Shown: positions 35,513 through 45,042, counted from the stretch's first letter. The stretch: DNA of 64,000 nt from Halospina sp040196175 (GCF_040196175.1 NZ_JBEFNF010000003.1:124001-188000), one strand, 5' to 3'. Numbers and translations: made by a program. Notes: generated by a model from the letters alone, not told the origin.

Positions 35513-37564
35513 ATGAACAATCCTCTTCTGGCGCAGGATCAGCTGCCGAAGTTCGATGCTATTGATGTCGAGCACATGGAGCCGGCGATTGACCGGATCC
35601 TGAAGGAAAACCGGGAACGGGTGGCGGAGCTGGCGGATCAGCAGGAACCGACCTGGGCCAGTCTGGCGCAACCAATGCAGGCGCTGGAAGACCGCCTCAA
35701 TAATGCCTGGGCCGTGATTTCCCATCTCAACGGCGTGATGAACGATGAGGCGATCCGTGAAGTGCATAAGCGCTGCCTCCAGAAAATCACCGAATACGGC
35801 TCTGAGATCAGCCAGAACGAGGCTCTGTGCGAAGCCTACAAGCGCTTGGGGGACAGTGACGAATTCCAGCATCTGCGCGAGGACCAGCAGGAGGCGATCC
35901 GCCAGACCCTGCGTGATTTCCGGCTCGGGGGCGTTGATCTGGCTGCGGAGCAGAAGGCGCGTTTCGCAACGCTTTCCCAGGAGCTGGCTGACCTGGAAAG
36001 CCGCTTTGGTGACAATGTGCTGGACGCCACCCAGAACTGGTGCCGTCATGTGACCAATGACGCCGAGCTTGCCGGCCTGCCGCAGACGGCTTTGGACAGC
36101 GCCCGCCAGGCGGCCCAACAGCGGGGCCTGGACGGCTGGGTGATCACGCTGGATGTGCCGTCCTTGCTGCCGGTTCTTACCTATTGCGACAACCGGGCGC
36201 TGCGCAGAGAGGTCTATGAGGCCTTCACCACCCGGGCCTCGGACCAGGGGCCAGATGCGGGTCGCTGGGACAACACGCCGCTGCTTGATGAGATCCTGAG
36301 ACGCCGTCACGAGCAGGCCCAGCTTCTAGGCTACGACAACTACGCCCAGCTGAGCCTCGCTACCAAGATGGCAGCCAGTGAGCAGGAGGTGCTCGGCTTT
36401 CTGAACCGCCTGGCCGGGCGTGCCAAGCCCGTGGCCGAGCGGGAGCTGGAGGAGTTGCGGGCCTTCGCCCGGGAGCAGGGTGGCCCGGAACCGCTTGAGG
36501 CCTGGGATCTGGGGTATTACGGCGAGAAACTGCGCCAGGCACGATTCAGTATTTCCGAGGAGGAAGTCCGACCCTGGTTCCCGGTGAACCGGGTGATCAA
36601 TGGCCTTTTCCGGGTTGTCGAGAAGCTCTTTGAGGTGCGTATTGTGGCGGATGAAAGCATTCCCGCCTGGCATGATGACGTAACCGCGTATCGCATGGAG
36701 CGGGGTGGCCGGCCGCTGGCTTTCTTCTATCTTGACCTCTACGCCCGCCAGGGCAAGCGTGGCGGCGCCTGGATGGCGGACTGTCGGATCCGCCGGCGTC
36801 ATGATGATGGCAGTCTCCAGCTACCGGTGGCCTTCCTCACCTGTAACTTCACGCCCCCGGTGGGCGAGCAGCCTTCGCTTCTCACCCATGATGAGGTTGT
36901 CACCCTCTTTCACGAGTTCGGGCACGGGCTGCACCACATGCTAACCCAGGTGGACGTGGCGGATGTGTCCGGAATCAACGGCGTGGCATGGGATGCGGTG
37001 GAGCTGCCGAGCCAGTTCCTGGAGAACTGGTGCTGGGACCGGGAATCGCTGGCCCTGATCGCCGGGCACCATGAAACCGGTGAGCCGCTGCCGGATGACA
37101 TGCTCGAGCGCATGCTGGCCGCACGCAACTTCCAGAGCGGGATGCAGATGGTGCGCCAGTTGGAATTCTCGCTTTTCGATTTCCGACTGCACAGCGAGTA
37201 TGAGCCGGCTGCCCCCGTGGACCCGCTGGCGCTGCTCACAGAGGTCCGCAACCAGGTGGCCGTGGTGCATCCGCCGTCGTTCAACCGCTTTCCGCAGGCT
37301 TTTGGGCACATTTTCGCCGGCCCCTATGCGGCCGGTTATTACAGCTACAAGTGGGCGGAAGTGCTGGCAGCGGATGCTTTCTCGCTGTTCGAAGAAAAAG
37401 GCATTTTTGATCCGGAGGCTGGACGGGCCTTCCGCGAGAATATCCTCGAAAAGGGTGGTTCCCGCGAGCCAGCGGCACTCTATCGCGCCTTCCGGGGTCG
37501 TGAGCCCAGCGAAGAGCCGTTGCTGCGCCAGGCGGGTATTGTGCAACCGGATAAAGCGGCCTGA
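35513..37564 (+). CDS. prlC: Oligopeptidase A (M3 metallopeptidase)
   Basis: PrlC/OpdA degrades signal peptides and other oligopeptides in the cytosol. The 683-residue protein has the M3 zinc motif HEFGHGLHH (HExxH) around residue 465 and the downstream glutamate ligand region (NGVAWDAVELPSQFLENW). The start ATG at 35513 has CAGGAG seven bases upstream. It is followed after 17 bp by yheV, the conserved partner gene in gammaproteobacteria. Confidence 0.96.
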   Translation: MNNPLLAQDQLPKFDAIDVEHMEPAIDRILKENRERVAELADQQEPTWASLAQPMQALEDRLNNAWAVISHLNGVMNDEAIREVHKRCLQKITEYGSEISQNEALCEAYKRLGDSDEFQHLREDQQEAIRQTLRDFRLGGVDLAAEQKARFATLSQELADLESRFGDNVLDATQNWCRHVTNDAELAGLPQTALDSARQAAQQRGLDGWVITLDVPSLLPVLTYCDNRALRREVYEAFTTRASDQGPDAGRWDNTPLLDEILRRRHEQAQLLGYDNYAQLSLATKMAASEQEVLGFLNRLAGRAKPVAERELEELRAFAREQGGPEPLEAWDLGYYGEKLRQARFSISEEEVRPWFPVNRVINGLFRVVEKLFEVRIVADESIPAWHDDVTAYRMERGGRPLAFFYLDLYARQGKRGGAWMADCRIRRRHDDGSLQLPVAFLTCNFTPPVGEQPSLLTHDEVVTLFHEFGHGLHHMLTQVDVADVSGINGVAWDAVELPSQFLENWCWDRESLALIAGHHETGEPLPDDMLERMLAARNFQSGMQMVRQLEFSLFDFRLHSEYEPAAPVDPLALLTEVRNQVAVVHPPSFNRFPQAFGHIFAGPYAAGYYSYKWAEVLAADAFSLFEEKGIFDPEAGRAFRENILEKGGSREPAALYRAFRGREPSEEPLLRQAGIVQPDKAA

Positions 37565-37581
37565 GCCGCGGGAGAACCAGA

Positions 37582-37854
37582 GTGAAGAAACGCTTCATTG
37601 CCGGAGCCGTTTGCCCCCGCTGCAGCGCCATGGACCGGATCGTGATGTTCACCACTGAAGAGGGCACTTTCCGTGAGTGTGTTGAGTGTGGTTTCGAGGA
37701 TCGCCAGCCTGAGGCAGGCGACATGACGCCGGCGTCGGAGGCGTCGGAGGGATTGAAAACCCGAGTGACAGCCACGGAACCGGATCCGCCGAAGAGGGAT
37801 GATACACCTCAGCCGGTGCGCATTCTGCCCTCGGGCTCGGGCAGTGAGCACTGA
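37582..37854 (+). CDS. yheV: YheV-family putative metal-binding protein
   Basis: The 90-residue protein starts at GTG 37582 and begins MKKRFIAGAVCPRCSAMD, close to E. coli YheV, with a four-cysteine cluster CPRC...CVEC fitting a zinc ribbon (residues 11-14 and 33-36). The family part ends about residue 45; the rest is a Pro/Glu-rich tail longer than in E. coli. Genomic pairing with prlC supports the call. Function unknown. Confidence 0.85.
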   Translation: MKKRFIAGAVCPRCSAMDRIVMFTTEEGTFRECVECGFEDRQPEAGDMTPASEASEGLKTRVTATEPDPPKRDDTPQPVRILPSGSGSEH

Positions 37855-37862
37855 GCTTGTTG

Positions 37863-38768
37863 TCAGCGTGTGCCTTCGGGAACCGTCAGCAGAAATTCCG
37901 GGCGTATCGGAAGCAGTGGCAACTGTGCTGGAGATCCGCCGTCTTCAAGGAAGGGATTGGGCAGCGGAATGAAGACCCGTTCCATGACGTCCAATTCGCG
38001 GATCGGCTTGCGGAAATAGGTATTGAACCATTTATCGTAATCGCCGCTGAGCATGGCCCGGTGTAGACCGACTTTAATGCGTTCCGCCATGCGGCTGTCA
38101 TCCGGGCCCACAAACAGGTAAGAAGGCATCCGGTAAGTGAAGATCAGCCGATCCTCCACTGCCAATCTCTCGCCTTCGTACTGGTCCAGATCAATGAGGA
38201 CTTCGCCAACGCCGCGCAGGAAACAGTCGAAGCGATCCCGCTCCAGCATAGTCAGCAGGTTGCCGAAGCGCGGCGCCGTGATCACCTCAAAGCCGGCGCT
38301 ACGCAGAATACGGGTGTCCGGCCAGTGTGCGCCCTGGCCAATGGTCAGATCCTGGCGCTGGAAATCCCCGGCGGAGAAAATGCTATCGAACCGCTGCTGT
38401 TCGCCTTTGCGGATCAGGCAGATGCGGAAGCCGAGCATGCCCTGATCAATGGGGATGGGAATCGGTCTGAGTGTGCGATTGCGGTCCGGCGAAGAGGCGA
38501 CATTGGCAATGCGCACTGATTCCGTGTTGCCAGCGCGCAGGTTCCGGATGGCCCGGCCCTGGGCCATGGGCAAGCTGGGCCGGATCTCTGTACGGCCGTA
38601 ATCCGGTGTCTTGGCCAGGACCATCTTTACAAGTTCGCGGATGGCCGGGCTGTCATGGTTGCGCTTCCAGAGCGTGATGGCTTCGTCACTGCCGTCTGTA
38701 CCCGCCAGCACAGGGGCGGTTACAAGGAGGGCCAGCAGGAAGATCACAGGCTTCCCTGCGTGCAGCAT
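37863..38768 (-). CDS. Periplasmic substrate-binding-like protein (SBP_bac_3-type)
   Basis: The 301 residues start with a signal peptide (PVIFLLALLVTAPVLAG). They resemble the amino-acid type solute-binding fold, with a periplasmic two-lobe core: RTEIRPSLPMAQGRAIRNL, DQGMLGFRICLIRKG, LERDRFDCFLRGVGE and FNTYFRKPIRELD. No permease or ATPase gene accompanies it. Stand-alone proteins of this kind may be sensors or enzyme remnants. It is 8 bp from the convergent yheV. Confidence 0.65.
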   Translation of the reverse strand: MLHAGKPVIFLLALLVTAPVLAGTDGSDEAITLWKRNHDSPAIRELVKMVLAKTPDYGRTEIRPSLPMAQGRAIRNLRAGNTESVRIANVASSPDRNRTLRPIPIPIDQGMLGFRICLIRKGEQQRFDSIFSAGDFQRQDLTIGQGAHWPDTRILRSAGFEVITAPRFGNLLTMLERDRFDCFLRGVGEVLIDLDQYEGERLAVEDRLIFTYRMPSYLFVGPDDSRMAERIKVGLHRAMLSGDYDKWFNTYFRKPIRELDVMERVFIPLPNPFLEDGGSPAQLPLLPIRPEFLLTVPEGTR

Positions 38769-38780
38769 GATCCGCTCCTG

Positions 38781-39167
38781 TCAGGAATGGACCCGGTAGC
38801 GTCCCGGGCCGAGCATCAGTATTGCCACAGCATTTACCAGAAAAAGGGCCGGCAGTTCCAGAGCCCAGCCCCCATTGGCCTTGAGAACCAACAGCTCGTG
38901 CTGGTGTGCCAGCGCAAGGGCACAAATCATATTGATCGCGACCAGCAGCGATGCAATACGGGAGTGGATGCCCAGAATCAGCATGGCAGGGGCCACAACC
39001 TCGCCGAGGACAACCCCCCAAGCCAGTATGGCGGGGAGGCCGTGAGCGGCCAGCAGGTTCTCGATTGGTCCAACGCCGGTGAACAGTTTACTGATGCCGT
39101 GCAAAAGAACCAGAAAACCCAGCGCCAGCCGCAGCATAAGACGGGCAATGTCGGGGTGATTGAGCAA
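38781..39167 (-). CDS. DoxX-family membrane protein
   Basis: The 128-residue protein has four predicted membrane helices and the DoxX pattern LMLRLALGFLVLLHGISKL near the start and GELxAP-type VVLGEVVAPAMLILG. DoxX-like proteins are linked to quinone or thiol redox in membranes, but this one is not assigned. The start is TTG at 39167 with GGGAG five bases upstream. It lies between two genes on the same strand. Confidence 0.8.
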   Translation of the reverse strand: MLNHPDIARLMLRLALGFLVLLHGISKLFTGVGPIENLLAAHGLPAILAWGVVLGEVVAPAMLILGIHSRIASLLVAINMICALALAHQHELLVLKANGGWALELPALFLVNAVAILMLGPGRYRVHS

Positions 39168-39189
39168 CTGAGCTCCCTTCGCTGATTTC

Positions 39190-39843
39190 CTAAAGTGCCG
39201 AGCGGAACGAGAACTGGAACTGGATTCCGTTGCGCGTCAGAAGATTGGTCCAGTATTCGCGCATCCACTGCCAGGCCTCGTCGCTGGCCTGATTCACAAA
39301 TGGCGCCAGATTCAGATCGTAATAGCGGCCCGACCCAATAATCTGGCGCACCGTGATCAGTATGGCCTGATCGAGCTCATTGGCGAAAGGCTCGCCAATG
39401 AGATGATGCACCAGCAGATTGGCCTGGGTGGCTTCTGGCTCCAGCAGATTGCTCTCACGGAACGAGCGGTTGTTTTCGTACATTTCCTCCATCAGGCGAT
39501 GACACTGGTAGGCCTTCACAAGCAACCCGTCGAGCCCTTCATAACCGGCGAGCAGCACCGATGGATGTGCAAAATAACCGGTCGCTGTCTCAATAAAGGG
39601 CTGGAACAGCTCTGCCACCCCAGCGCGTTCGGCGCAGACCTGCACGCAATGGATAACACCGGGGGTCATTTCCACGTATTCTCGAGCGAAGCCGTGAAGC
39701 GCTGCGGCCGGGTCGGGGGCGTCCACCCGGAACAGTGAGTGCAGGGCCTCCGCCCTGGCACGGAGCCCCTGCTGGAACTGGCCGCTGGCGCATTCGCGCT
39801 CAACTGCCTGCGAGATGATCTGGGTAATGGACTCCGGCGTCAT
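39190..39843 (-). CDS. Conserved-looking protein of unknown function
   Basis: From ATG at 39843 (MTPESITQIISQAVE) the protein has 217 residues, with no signal peptide or membrane segment and probably mostly helical. I do not recognise the family. The coding pattern and operon spacing (22 bp to DoxX) support it being real. A longer in-frame start at 40023 would overlap the cox promoter region and has low-complexity sequence, so it is rejected. Confidence 0.7.
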   Translation of the reverse strand: MTPESITQIISQAVERECASGQFQQGLRARAEALHSLFRVDAPDPAAALHGFAREYVEMTPGVIHCVQVCAERAGVAELFQPFIETATGYFAHPSVLLAGYEGLDGLLVKAYQCHRLMEEMYENNRSFRESNLLEPEATQANLLVHHLIGEPFANELDQAILITVRQIIGSGRYYDLNLAPFVNQASDEAWQWMREYWTNLLTRNGIQFQFSFRSAL

Positions 39844-40104
39844 GAACCGTACAGCGCTGGTGGATGAACCGCGAGGCGGTATTCTTCCAGTATAGACGAG
39901 TTTGTGCACACTGCCCGCCGGGTGGCAGGGGACCGCCGGACGCGCTAGAATTGGCACTTGACGGTTGTCATACGCGCAAAAAACGATAAACTCTGCGTAA
40001 CTTTGCGCGACAGACCCATACATAGCCCGCGCCCCCTGGGGCCAACGCCACGGCCCGATTCATGGTGCGCGGGGCCGAAACACAATTCTTGTTGGAGACG
40101 AGGT

Positions 40105-40887
40105 ATGAGCGTGCAGGCTCTGCGTGCCGGTGCCCTGGCGACTGCTGTAACGGCGCCGTCCAGCGCCTTTGCCGAATGGGGGGTCAACCTTCCTAAAGGT
40201 GCCACCTCTATCAGCAATACAATCTACGGCATCCACATGTGGGTGTTCTGGATCTGTGTTGCGATCGGCGTTGGTGTTTTTCTGGCCATTCTCTGGTCTG
40301 TGCTGGCCTATCGCCATTCCAAAGGGGCGAAACCGGCTCATTTCCATGAAAACACCACCGTGGAAATCATCTGGACTGTGATTCCCTTCCTGATTCTCAT
40401 CATGATGGCGATCCCGGCAACCGGAACCCTGGTCGACATGTACGACTCCAGTGGCGCGGAAATGGAGATCAAGGTCACGGGCTATCAGTGGCGTTGGCAG
40501 TATGAGTACATGGACGAGGACATCAGCTTCTTCAGCTCACCGGACACGCCGCGTGATGCCGAAAAGAATCTGATTGAGAAAACGGAAGATTACAAGTACT
40601 CCGTGGACAATCCACTGGTTCTGCCTGTTGATACCAAGATCCGGTTCCTGATCACCTCCAACGACGTTATTCACAGCTGGTGGGTACCAGAATTCGGCTG
40701 GAAGCAGGACGCCATCCCCGGTTTCATCAATAAGAACTGGGCAAAAATCGAGGAGCCCGGCACCTATCATGGACTCTGCGCTGAGTTGTGCGGCCAGGGG
40801 CACTCTGATATGCCGATTGAGGTCAAGGCAGTACCGAAGGACGAATATCGTGAATGGGTCGCCGAGCAAACCGGCGAAAACGGTTAA
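40105..40887 (+). CDS. coxB: Cytochrome c oxidase subunit II
   Basis: Subunit II accepts electrons from cytochrome c through the binuclear CuA centre. From ATG at 40105 (GGAGACGAGG upstream) it has 260 residues: signal/leader (1-24), two membrane helices (about 40-68 and 85-108), and a cupredoxin domain with CuA ligands H190, C225, E227, C229, H233 and M236 (HGLCAELCGQGHSDM). It ends soon after, so no C-terminal cytochrome c domain is fused. Pseudomonas CoxB, as I recall it, has one (caa3 type). The gap 39844-40104 upstream holds no gene. Confidence 0.96.
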   Translation: MSVQALRAGALATAVTAPSSAFAEWGVNLPKGATSISNTIYGIHMWVFWICVAIGVGVFLAILWSVLAYRHSKGAKPAHFHENTTVEIIWTVIPFLILIMMAIPATGTLVDMYDSSGAEMEIKVTGYQWRWQYEYMDEDISFFSSPDTPRDAEKNLIEKTEDYKYSVDNPLVLPVDTKIRFLITSNDVIHSWWVPEFGWKQDAIPGFINKNWAKIEEPGTYHGLCAELCGQGHSDMPIEVKAVPKDEYREWVAEQTGENG

Positions 40888-40918
40888 GTATGCAGCGTTT
40901 GAATAACGGGGGTTCATC

Positions 40919-42505
40919 ATGAGTGCGGTTGCAGACGCTCACGCCGCTGATCATCACGATCACGGCCCCGCCAAGGGGATTGGACGGTGGTTATTCACCA
41001 CCAACCACAAAGACATTGGCACCATGTACCTGGTGTTTTCGTTCGCGATGTTTCTCGCGGGCGGCGCCATGGCCATGGTTATCCGTGCCGAGCTGTTCGA
41101 GCCGGGCCTGCAGATGGTGCAGCCGGCATTCTTCAATCAGATGACCACGATGCATGGCCTGATCATGATCTTCGGTGGTGTCATGCCCGCCTTTGTCGGG
41201 CTCGCCAACTGGATGATCCCTCTGATGGTCGGTGCGCCTGATATGGCCCTGCCCCGGATGAACAACTGGAGCTTCTGGCTGCTGGTCACCGGGTCGCTGA
41301 TCCTGATGTCCACCCTGTTCATGGATGGCGGTGCGCCCAACTTCGGCTGGACGGCGTACGCGCCACTATCTACCACCTACGGGCCGGACAGCACCACCTA
41401 CTTCATCTTTTCGATCCACATTCTGGGTATTTCCTCCATCATGGGCGCGATCAACGTGATCGCCACCATCATCAATATGCGTGCGCCCGGCATGACTCTG
41501 ATGAAGATGCCCATGTTCGTATGGACGTGGCTGATCACCGCCTTCCTGCTGATCGCCGTTCTGCCGGTGCTGGCCGGTGCGGTAACCATGATGCTCATGG
41601 ATATCCACTTCGGCACTGCGTTCTTCGATGCTGCTGGTGGTGGCGATCCAGTTCTGTACCAGCATATTTTCTGGTTCTTCGGTCATCCGGAGGTCTATAT
41701 TCTGATCCTGCCGGCGTTCGGCATCATCTCACAGATCATTCCGACCTTCTCGCGCAAGCCACTGTTCGGCTATACCTCCATGGTCTACGCCACAGCTGCC
41801 ATCGCGATCCTGTCGTTTCTGGTCTGGTCGCACCACATGTTCACTGTCGGTCTGCCACTTCCCGGTGAGCTGTTCTTCATGTACGCCACCATGATCATCG
41901 CAGTACCCACAGGGGTGAAGATCTTCAACTGGATCAGCACCATGTTCCGTGGCTCGATCAGTTTTGAAACCCCCATGCTGTTCGCCATCGGTTTTGTGGT
42001 GCTGTTCACCGTGGGCGGGCTTTCCGGTGTGATGCTGGCCATTGCACCTGCGGACTTCCAATACCACGACACCTATTTTGTGGTGGCTCATTTCCACTAC
42101 GTTCTGATTCCTGGCGCGATCTATGCGATTTTCGCCTCCGTTTACTACTGGCTGCCCAAATGGTCCGGCCGTATGTACAGCGAAGCACTGGGTAAGGCCC
42201 ATTTCTGGTTGTCGTTCATTGGTCTGAACATCGCGTTCTTCCCAATGCACTTTCTGGGTCTCGCGGGTATGCCACGGCGCTATGCGGACTACCCCACTCA
42301 GTTCGCCAACTTCAACCAGGTCTCCACCATTGGTGCCTTCCTGTTTGGCGCCAGTCAGCTGCTGCTCGTCTTCATTGTTTACCGCGCTGTGAAGAACGGC
42401 CGCAAGGCTGAAGCTAAACCCTGGGAAGGTGCGGAAGGTCTGGAGTGGACGGTTCCGTCTCCGGCGCCCTATCACACCTTCGAGCAGCCGCCGCGGGTCA
42501 ACTGA
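40919..42505 (+). CDS. coxA: Cytochrome c oxidase subunit I
   Basis: Subunit I carries heme a, heme a3 and CuB and pumps protons. The 528 residues have about 12 membrane helices with the usual landmarks: TTNHKDIGTMYL at the start, FFGHPEVYILILP (CuB and Tyr-His crosslink, and the glutamate of the D channel), HHMF (CuB histidines) and HFHYVL (heme ligands). It is preceded by coxB and followed after 55 bp directly by subunit III; the ctaG gene expected between them is missing. Confidence 0.98.
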   Translation: MSAVADAHAADHHDHGPAKGIGRWLFTTNHKDIGTMYLVFSFAMFLAGGAMAMVIRAELFEPGLQMVQPAFFNQMTTMHGLIMIFGGVMPAFVGLANWMIPLMVGAPDMALPRMNNWSFWLLVTGSLILMSTLFMDGGAPNFGWTAYAPLSTTYGPDSTTYFIFSIHILGISSIMGAINVIATIINMRAPGMTLMKMPMFVWTWLITAFLLIAVLPVLAGAVTMMLMDIHFGTAFFDAAGGGDPVLYQHIFWFFGHPEVYILILPAFGIISQIIPTFSRKPLFGYTSMVYATAAIAILSFLVWSHHMFTVGLPLPGELFFMYATMIIAVPTGVKIFNWISTMFRGSISFETPMLFAIGFVVLFTVGGLSGVMLAIAPADFQYHDTYFVVAHFHYVLIPGAIYAIFASVYYWLPKWSGRMYSEALGKAHFWLSFIGLNIAFFPMHFLGLAGMPRRYADYPTQFANFNQVSTIGAFLFGASQLLLVFIVYRAVKNGRKAEAKPWEGAEGLEWTVPSPAPYHTFEQPPRVN

Positions 42506-42560
42506 CCCCGGCGGACCGGAAAAACGGAAACCGTAACGGAACAAGAACAGCGGAGGCTGC

Positions 42561-43448
42561 ATGTCGAGCAACCAGTCCTATTACGTCCCGGAGTCGAGCA
42601 TCTGGCCGATTGTGGGCAGCATCGGGATGCTGCTTACCTTCTTCGGGCTTTCCACCCTTCTGGTGAATCAATCTAACGGGGATCCCACAACTACAGCGTG
42701 GGTCCTGTTCACGGTCGGCACTCTGGTTCTGATCTATATGATCACCGGTTGGCTCCGGGATGTGATCCGCGAAAGTCGCGCTGGGCTCTACGATGCTCAG
42801 ATGGATCGCTCCTTCCGTCAGGGTATGAGCTGGTTCATTTTTTCCGAGGTGGCTTTCTTTGCAGCCCTTTTCGGCAGCCTCTTCTATATCCGGTTCTTTG
42901 CCGTACCCTGGCTTGGCGGTGAAGGCGCCAAGGGCAGTGCCAATATGCTTTGGGAGGGCTTCCAGGCGCAGTGGCCGCTGCTGAGTAACCCGGACAGCAG
43001 CCAATTCGCAGGCCCGGACGCGGTCATCGCTCCCTGGGGCCTGCCGCTACTTAACACTCTGATTCTGGTGGCGTCCTCTATCACGCTGACGCTTTCGCAT
43101 AAGGCGCTCAAATACGACAAGCGCAAGCCGACCATCTATTGGCTGGCAGCGACGGTCGCCCTTGGCGCCGTCTTCCTGTTTTTCCAGATCGAAGAGTACA
43201 TCGAGGCCTACAGCCATCTGAATCTGACACTGGATTCCGGGATCTACGGTAGCATCTTCTTTTTGATGACCGGCTTCCACGGCTTGCACGTACTGCTGGG
43301 GGGGATAATCCTGTTCGTGGTCCTGATGCGACTGATCAAGGGCCATTTCAGTGCCCATGACCATTTTGGTTATGAGGCGGGTGCCTGGTACTGGCACTTC
43401 GTGGATGTGGTCTGGATTATGCTGTTCATTTTTGTCTATGTGATCTGA
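42561..43448 (+). CDS. coxC: Cytochrome c oxidase subunit III
   Basis: Subunit III stabilises subunit I and its proton uptake. The 295 residues contain seven membrane helices; WFIFSEVAFFAALFGSLFY is the first signature, then FLMTGFHGLHVLLGG and YWHFVDVVWIMLF. It is the last plus-strand gene before the opposite-strand DUF2909 gene. Confidence 0.97.
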   Translation: MSSNQSYYVPESSIWPIVGSIGMLLTFFGLSTLLVNQSNGDPTTTAWVLFTVGTLVLIYMITGWLRDVIRESRAGLYDAQMDRSFRQGMSWFIFSEVAFFAALFGSLFYIRFFAVPWLGGEGAKGSANMLWEGFQAQWPLLSNPDSSQFAGPDAVIAPWGLPLLNTLILVASSITLTLSHKALKYDKRKPTIYWLAATVALGAVFLFFQIEEYIEAYSHLNLTLDSGIYGSIFFLMTGFHGLHVLLGGIILFVVLMRLIKGHFSAHDHFGYEAGAWYWHFVDVVWIMLFIFVYVI

Positions 43449-43459
43449 ACCAGCTGGCT

Positions 43460-43481
43460 CGCCGTCCTCAGAAGGGCGGCG
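43460..43481. terminator. Possible weak terminator hairpin after subunit III
   Basis: A 9-bp stem (43460-43468 with 43473-43481, one G-U pair) lies just after the subunit III stop and overlaps the end of the convergent DUF2909 gene. It is followed by CGTTTAGTT, a poor T-run, so it may only pause RNA polymerase or act on both strands. Confidence 0.4.
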
Positions 43482-43674
43482 CGTTTAGTTCGAGATTGCC
43501 CGTCATCGCAGCCACCCCAATTAGTACAAGCAGAAGTGCAGACAGCGAAACCCGGACAATCAGTCCATTCACCACCCTGTGCCGACTGCCCTCATCCTTC
43601 ATCATGAAAAAGAAACTGCTGGCAAGACTGGCAATAATAGCGATCAGGACGAGGACGATCAGAAACTTGAGCAT
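43468..43674 (-). CDS. DUF2909 twin-transmembrane protein
   Basis: The 68-residue protein, MLKFLIVLVLIAII..., has two membrane helices (2-24 and 41-62) around a short charged loop (KDEGSRHRVVNGL), which matches DUF2909. The family occurs between subunit III and SURF1 in Pseudomonas-type cox clusters (PA0109 position). Here it faces the opposite way to its neighbours. Role in oxidase assembly is likely but unproved. Confidence 0.8.
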   Translation of the reverse strand: MLKFLIVLVLIAIIASLASSFFFMMKDEGSRHRVVNGLIVRVSLSALLLVLIGVAAMTGNLELNAPPF

Positions 43675-43720
43675 GGCGGCTTCTCTTGACGCTGGATCAA
43701 CGCGATCACTATAACAGACC

Positions 43721-44431
43721 ATGATGGGATCTAAGAGCCATTGGCGCTGGCGACCGAATCGCGCCGTGTGGGGTATTGCGCTTGGCCTGTTTCCCTTGTT
43801 GGTGGGACTGGGAACCTGGCAGCTTGACCGTGGTTTCGACAAGGCTGAGCGCCGGTCCCGTTGGTCAGACAGCGACGGGTCTGTTGAGTGGCCGGTTGCG
43901 TCACCTCTGGAGGGGCAGCCCGTTGTGCTTGCGGGTCATTATGATGACCAGCGCCAGTGGCTTCTGGATAACCGTACCCGCGATGGCAGGCCCGGTTACG
44001 AGGTCCTTCAGCCGTTTCATACCAAGGACGGACCCGTTCTGGTTAATCGGGGCTGGGTTCCGGCGCCGGAAGACAGACAAAGGCTGCCTGCACCAGAGGT
44101 GCCTGAGGGCAGGCAGATGGTTCAGGGGCGGGTCTGGGACTGGCCCACGCCTTTAGTGCTTGGCCCTGTTGATGCAGTGAACCCAGACGACTGGCCGCGG
44201 CGCGTCGCCAGTCTGAAGCTTGCGAAGGCCCGCAGCAGTATTCCGGAACTGGCCATCGTCCCCATTCGGCTGGTGAATGACCGCCAGCCAGGGGCGCTGC
44301 GCACCGGATGGACCCCGAGTCGCATGGATGCAGCGACCCACTACGGTTATGCCGTTCAGTGGTTCGGTCTGGCGATAGTGCTTTTGACCCTGACCATTGC
44401 GACCAGTTTCCGCCGAGATGAGGAATCCTGA
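43721..44431 (+). CDS. SURF1-family heme a insertion factor
   Basis: SURF1 helps deliver heme a to subunit I. The 236 residues have an N-terminal helix (GIALGLFPLLVGLGTWQLDRG), a soluble loop with DNRTRDGRPGYEVLQPF and VLVNRGWVPA, and a C-terminal helix (YAVQWFGLAIVLLTLTI). These are SURF1 signatures. There is little ribosome-binding sequence before the double ATG at 43721. Confidence 0.92.
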   Translation: MMGSKSHWRWRPNRAVWGIALGLFPLLVGLGTWQLDRGFDKAERRSRWSDSDGSVEWPVASPLEGQPVVLAGHYDDQRQWLLDNRTRDGRPGYEVLQPFHTKDGPVLVNRGWVPAPEDRQRLPAPEVPEGRQMVQGRVWDWPTPLVLGPVDAVNPDDWPRRVASLKLAKARSSIPELAIVPIRLVNDRQPGALRTGWTPSRMDAATHYGYAVQWFGLAIVLLTLTIATSFRRDEES

Positions 44432-45028
44432 TTGAGCCAGAACAGTTTCACTGAAGAGCAAACCCGGCATGCTCGCCGTAAGGCGGCGCTGCTGTTTCTC
44501 ATTGCGATTGTGCCGCTGATCGCGGCCACAGTTATGTACTACACCGGCCTGGGAATGCCCGGGGGCACGACTAACAATGGGGAGTTCGTTGAGGGCCGGG
44601 AGCAGGTTATGGATCAGGGTATCCGGGATCCTGAAGGCAAGCCGTTCCGCCAGCATCTGCTGCAGGAAAACGAGGACGCCAAATGGTGGATTCTCGTGAC
44701 CGCCGAAGATTGCGGCGATTCCTGTAAAAAATGGCTCGACCGTACGGGCAGTGTTCATCAGCTTCTGCATCGGGAATGGAATCGTGTACGCCGGGGATTC
44801 ATCAGTGGGGACGGGAGTGTGCCTGAGGACGTGGATGACCGGCGGCTTGTGCTGTTCTCCGCTCCCACGACCAATCCACTGGCCGAATACGCTGCGGCTG
44901 ATGCGGAGGCCACCGTCTTCATCGTAGATCCGATGGGGAACCTGGTGCTGCGTTATGACCAACGCCACTCAGGCGACGATATTCTCGAGGACATGGAGCA
45001 CCTCCTTGAAGTTTCCCCGTTGGGCTGA
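44432..45028 (+). CDS. Membrane-anchored cox-cluster protein (PA0111-like, thioredoxin-like fold)
   Basis: The 198-residue protein starts at TTG right after the SURF1 stop, with GAGGA upstream. It has one N-terminal helix (about 17-40) and a soluble domain resembling a thioredoxin/SCO-like fold, with WWILVTAEDCGDSC (CxxxC) about residue 84. Only the position in the cluster and this motif support a copper or thiol role; function unassigned. Confidence 0.75.
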   Translation: MSQNSFTEEQTRHARRKAALLFLIAIVPLIAATVMYYTGLGMPGGTTNNGEFVEGREQVMDQGIRDPEGKPFRQHLLQENEDAKWWILVTAEDCGDSCKKWLDRTGSVHQLLHREWNRVRRGFISGDGSVPEDVDDRRLVLFSAPTTNPLAEYAAADAEATVFIVDPMGNLVLRYDQRHSGDDILEDMEHLLEVSPLG

Positions 45029-45042
45029 ATGCGGAAATTCCC

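Noticed and set aside
39951..39990. Sigma-54 type promoter before coxB (TGGCAC ... TTGTC)
   Set aside because: The gap between GG and GC elements is two bases too long; a TTGACG is nearby but lacks a well-spaced -10.
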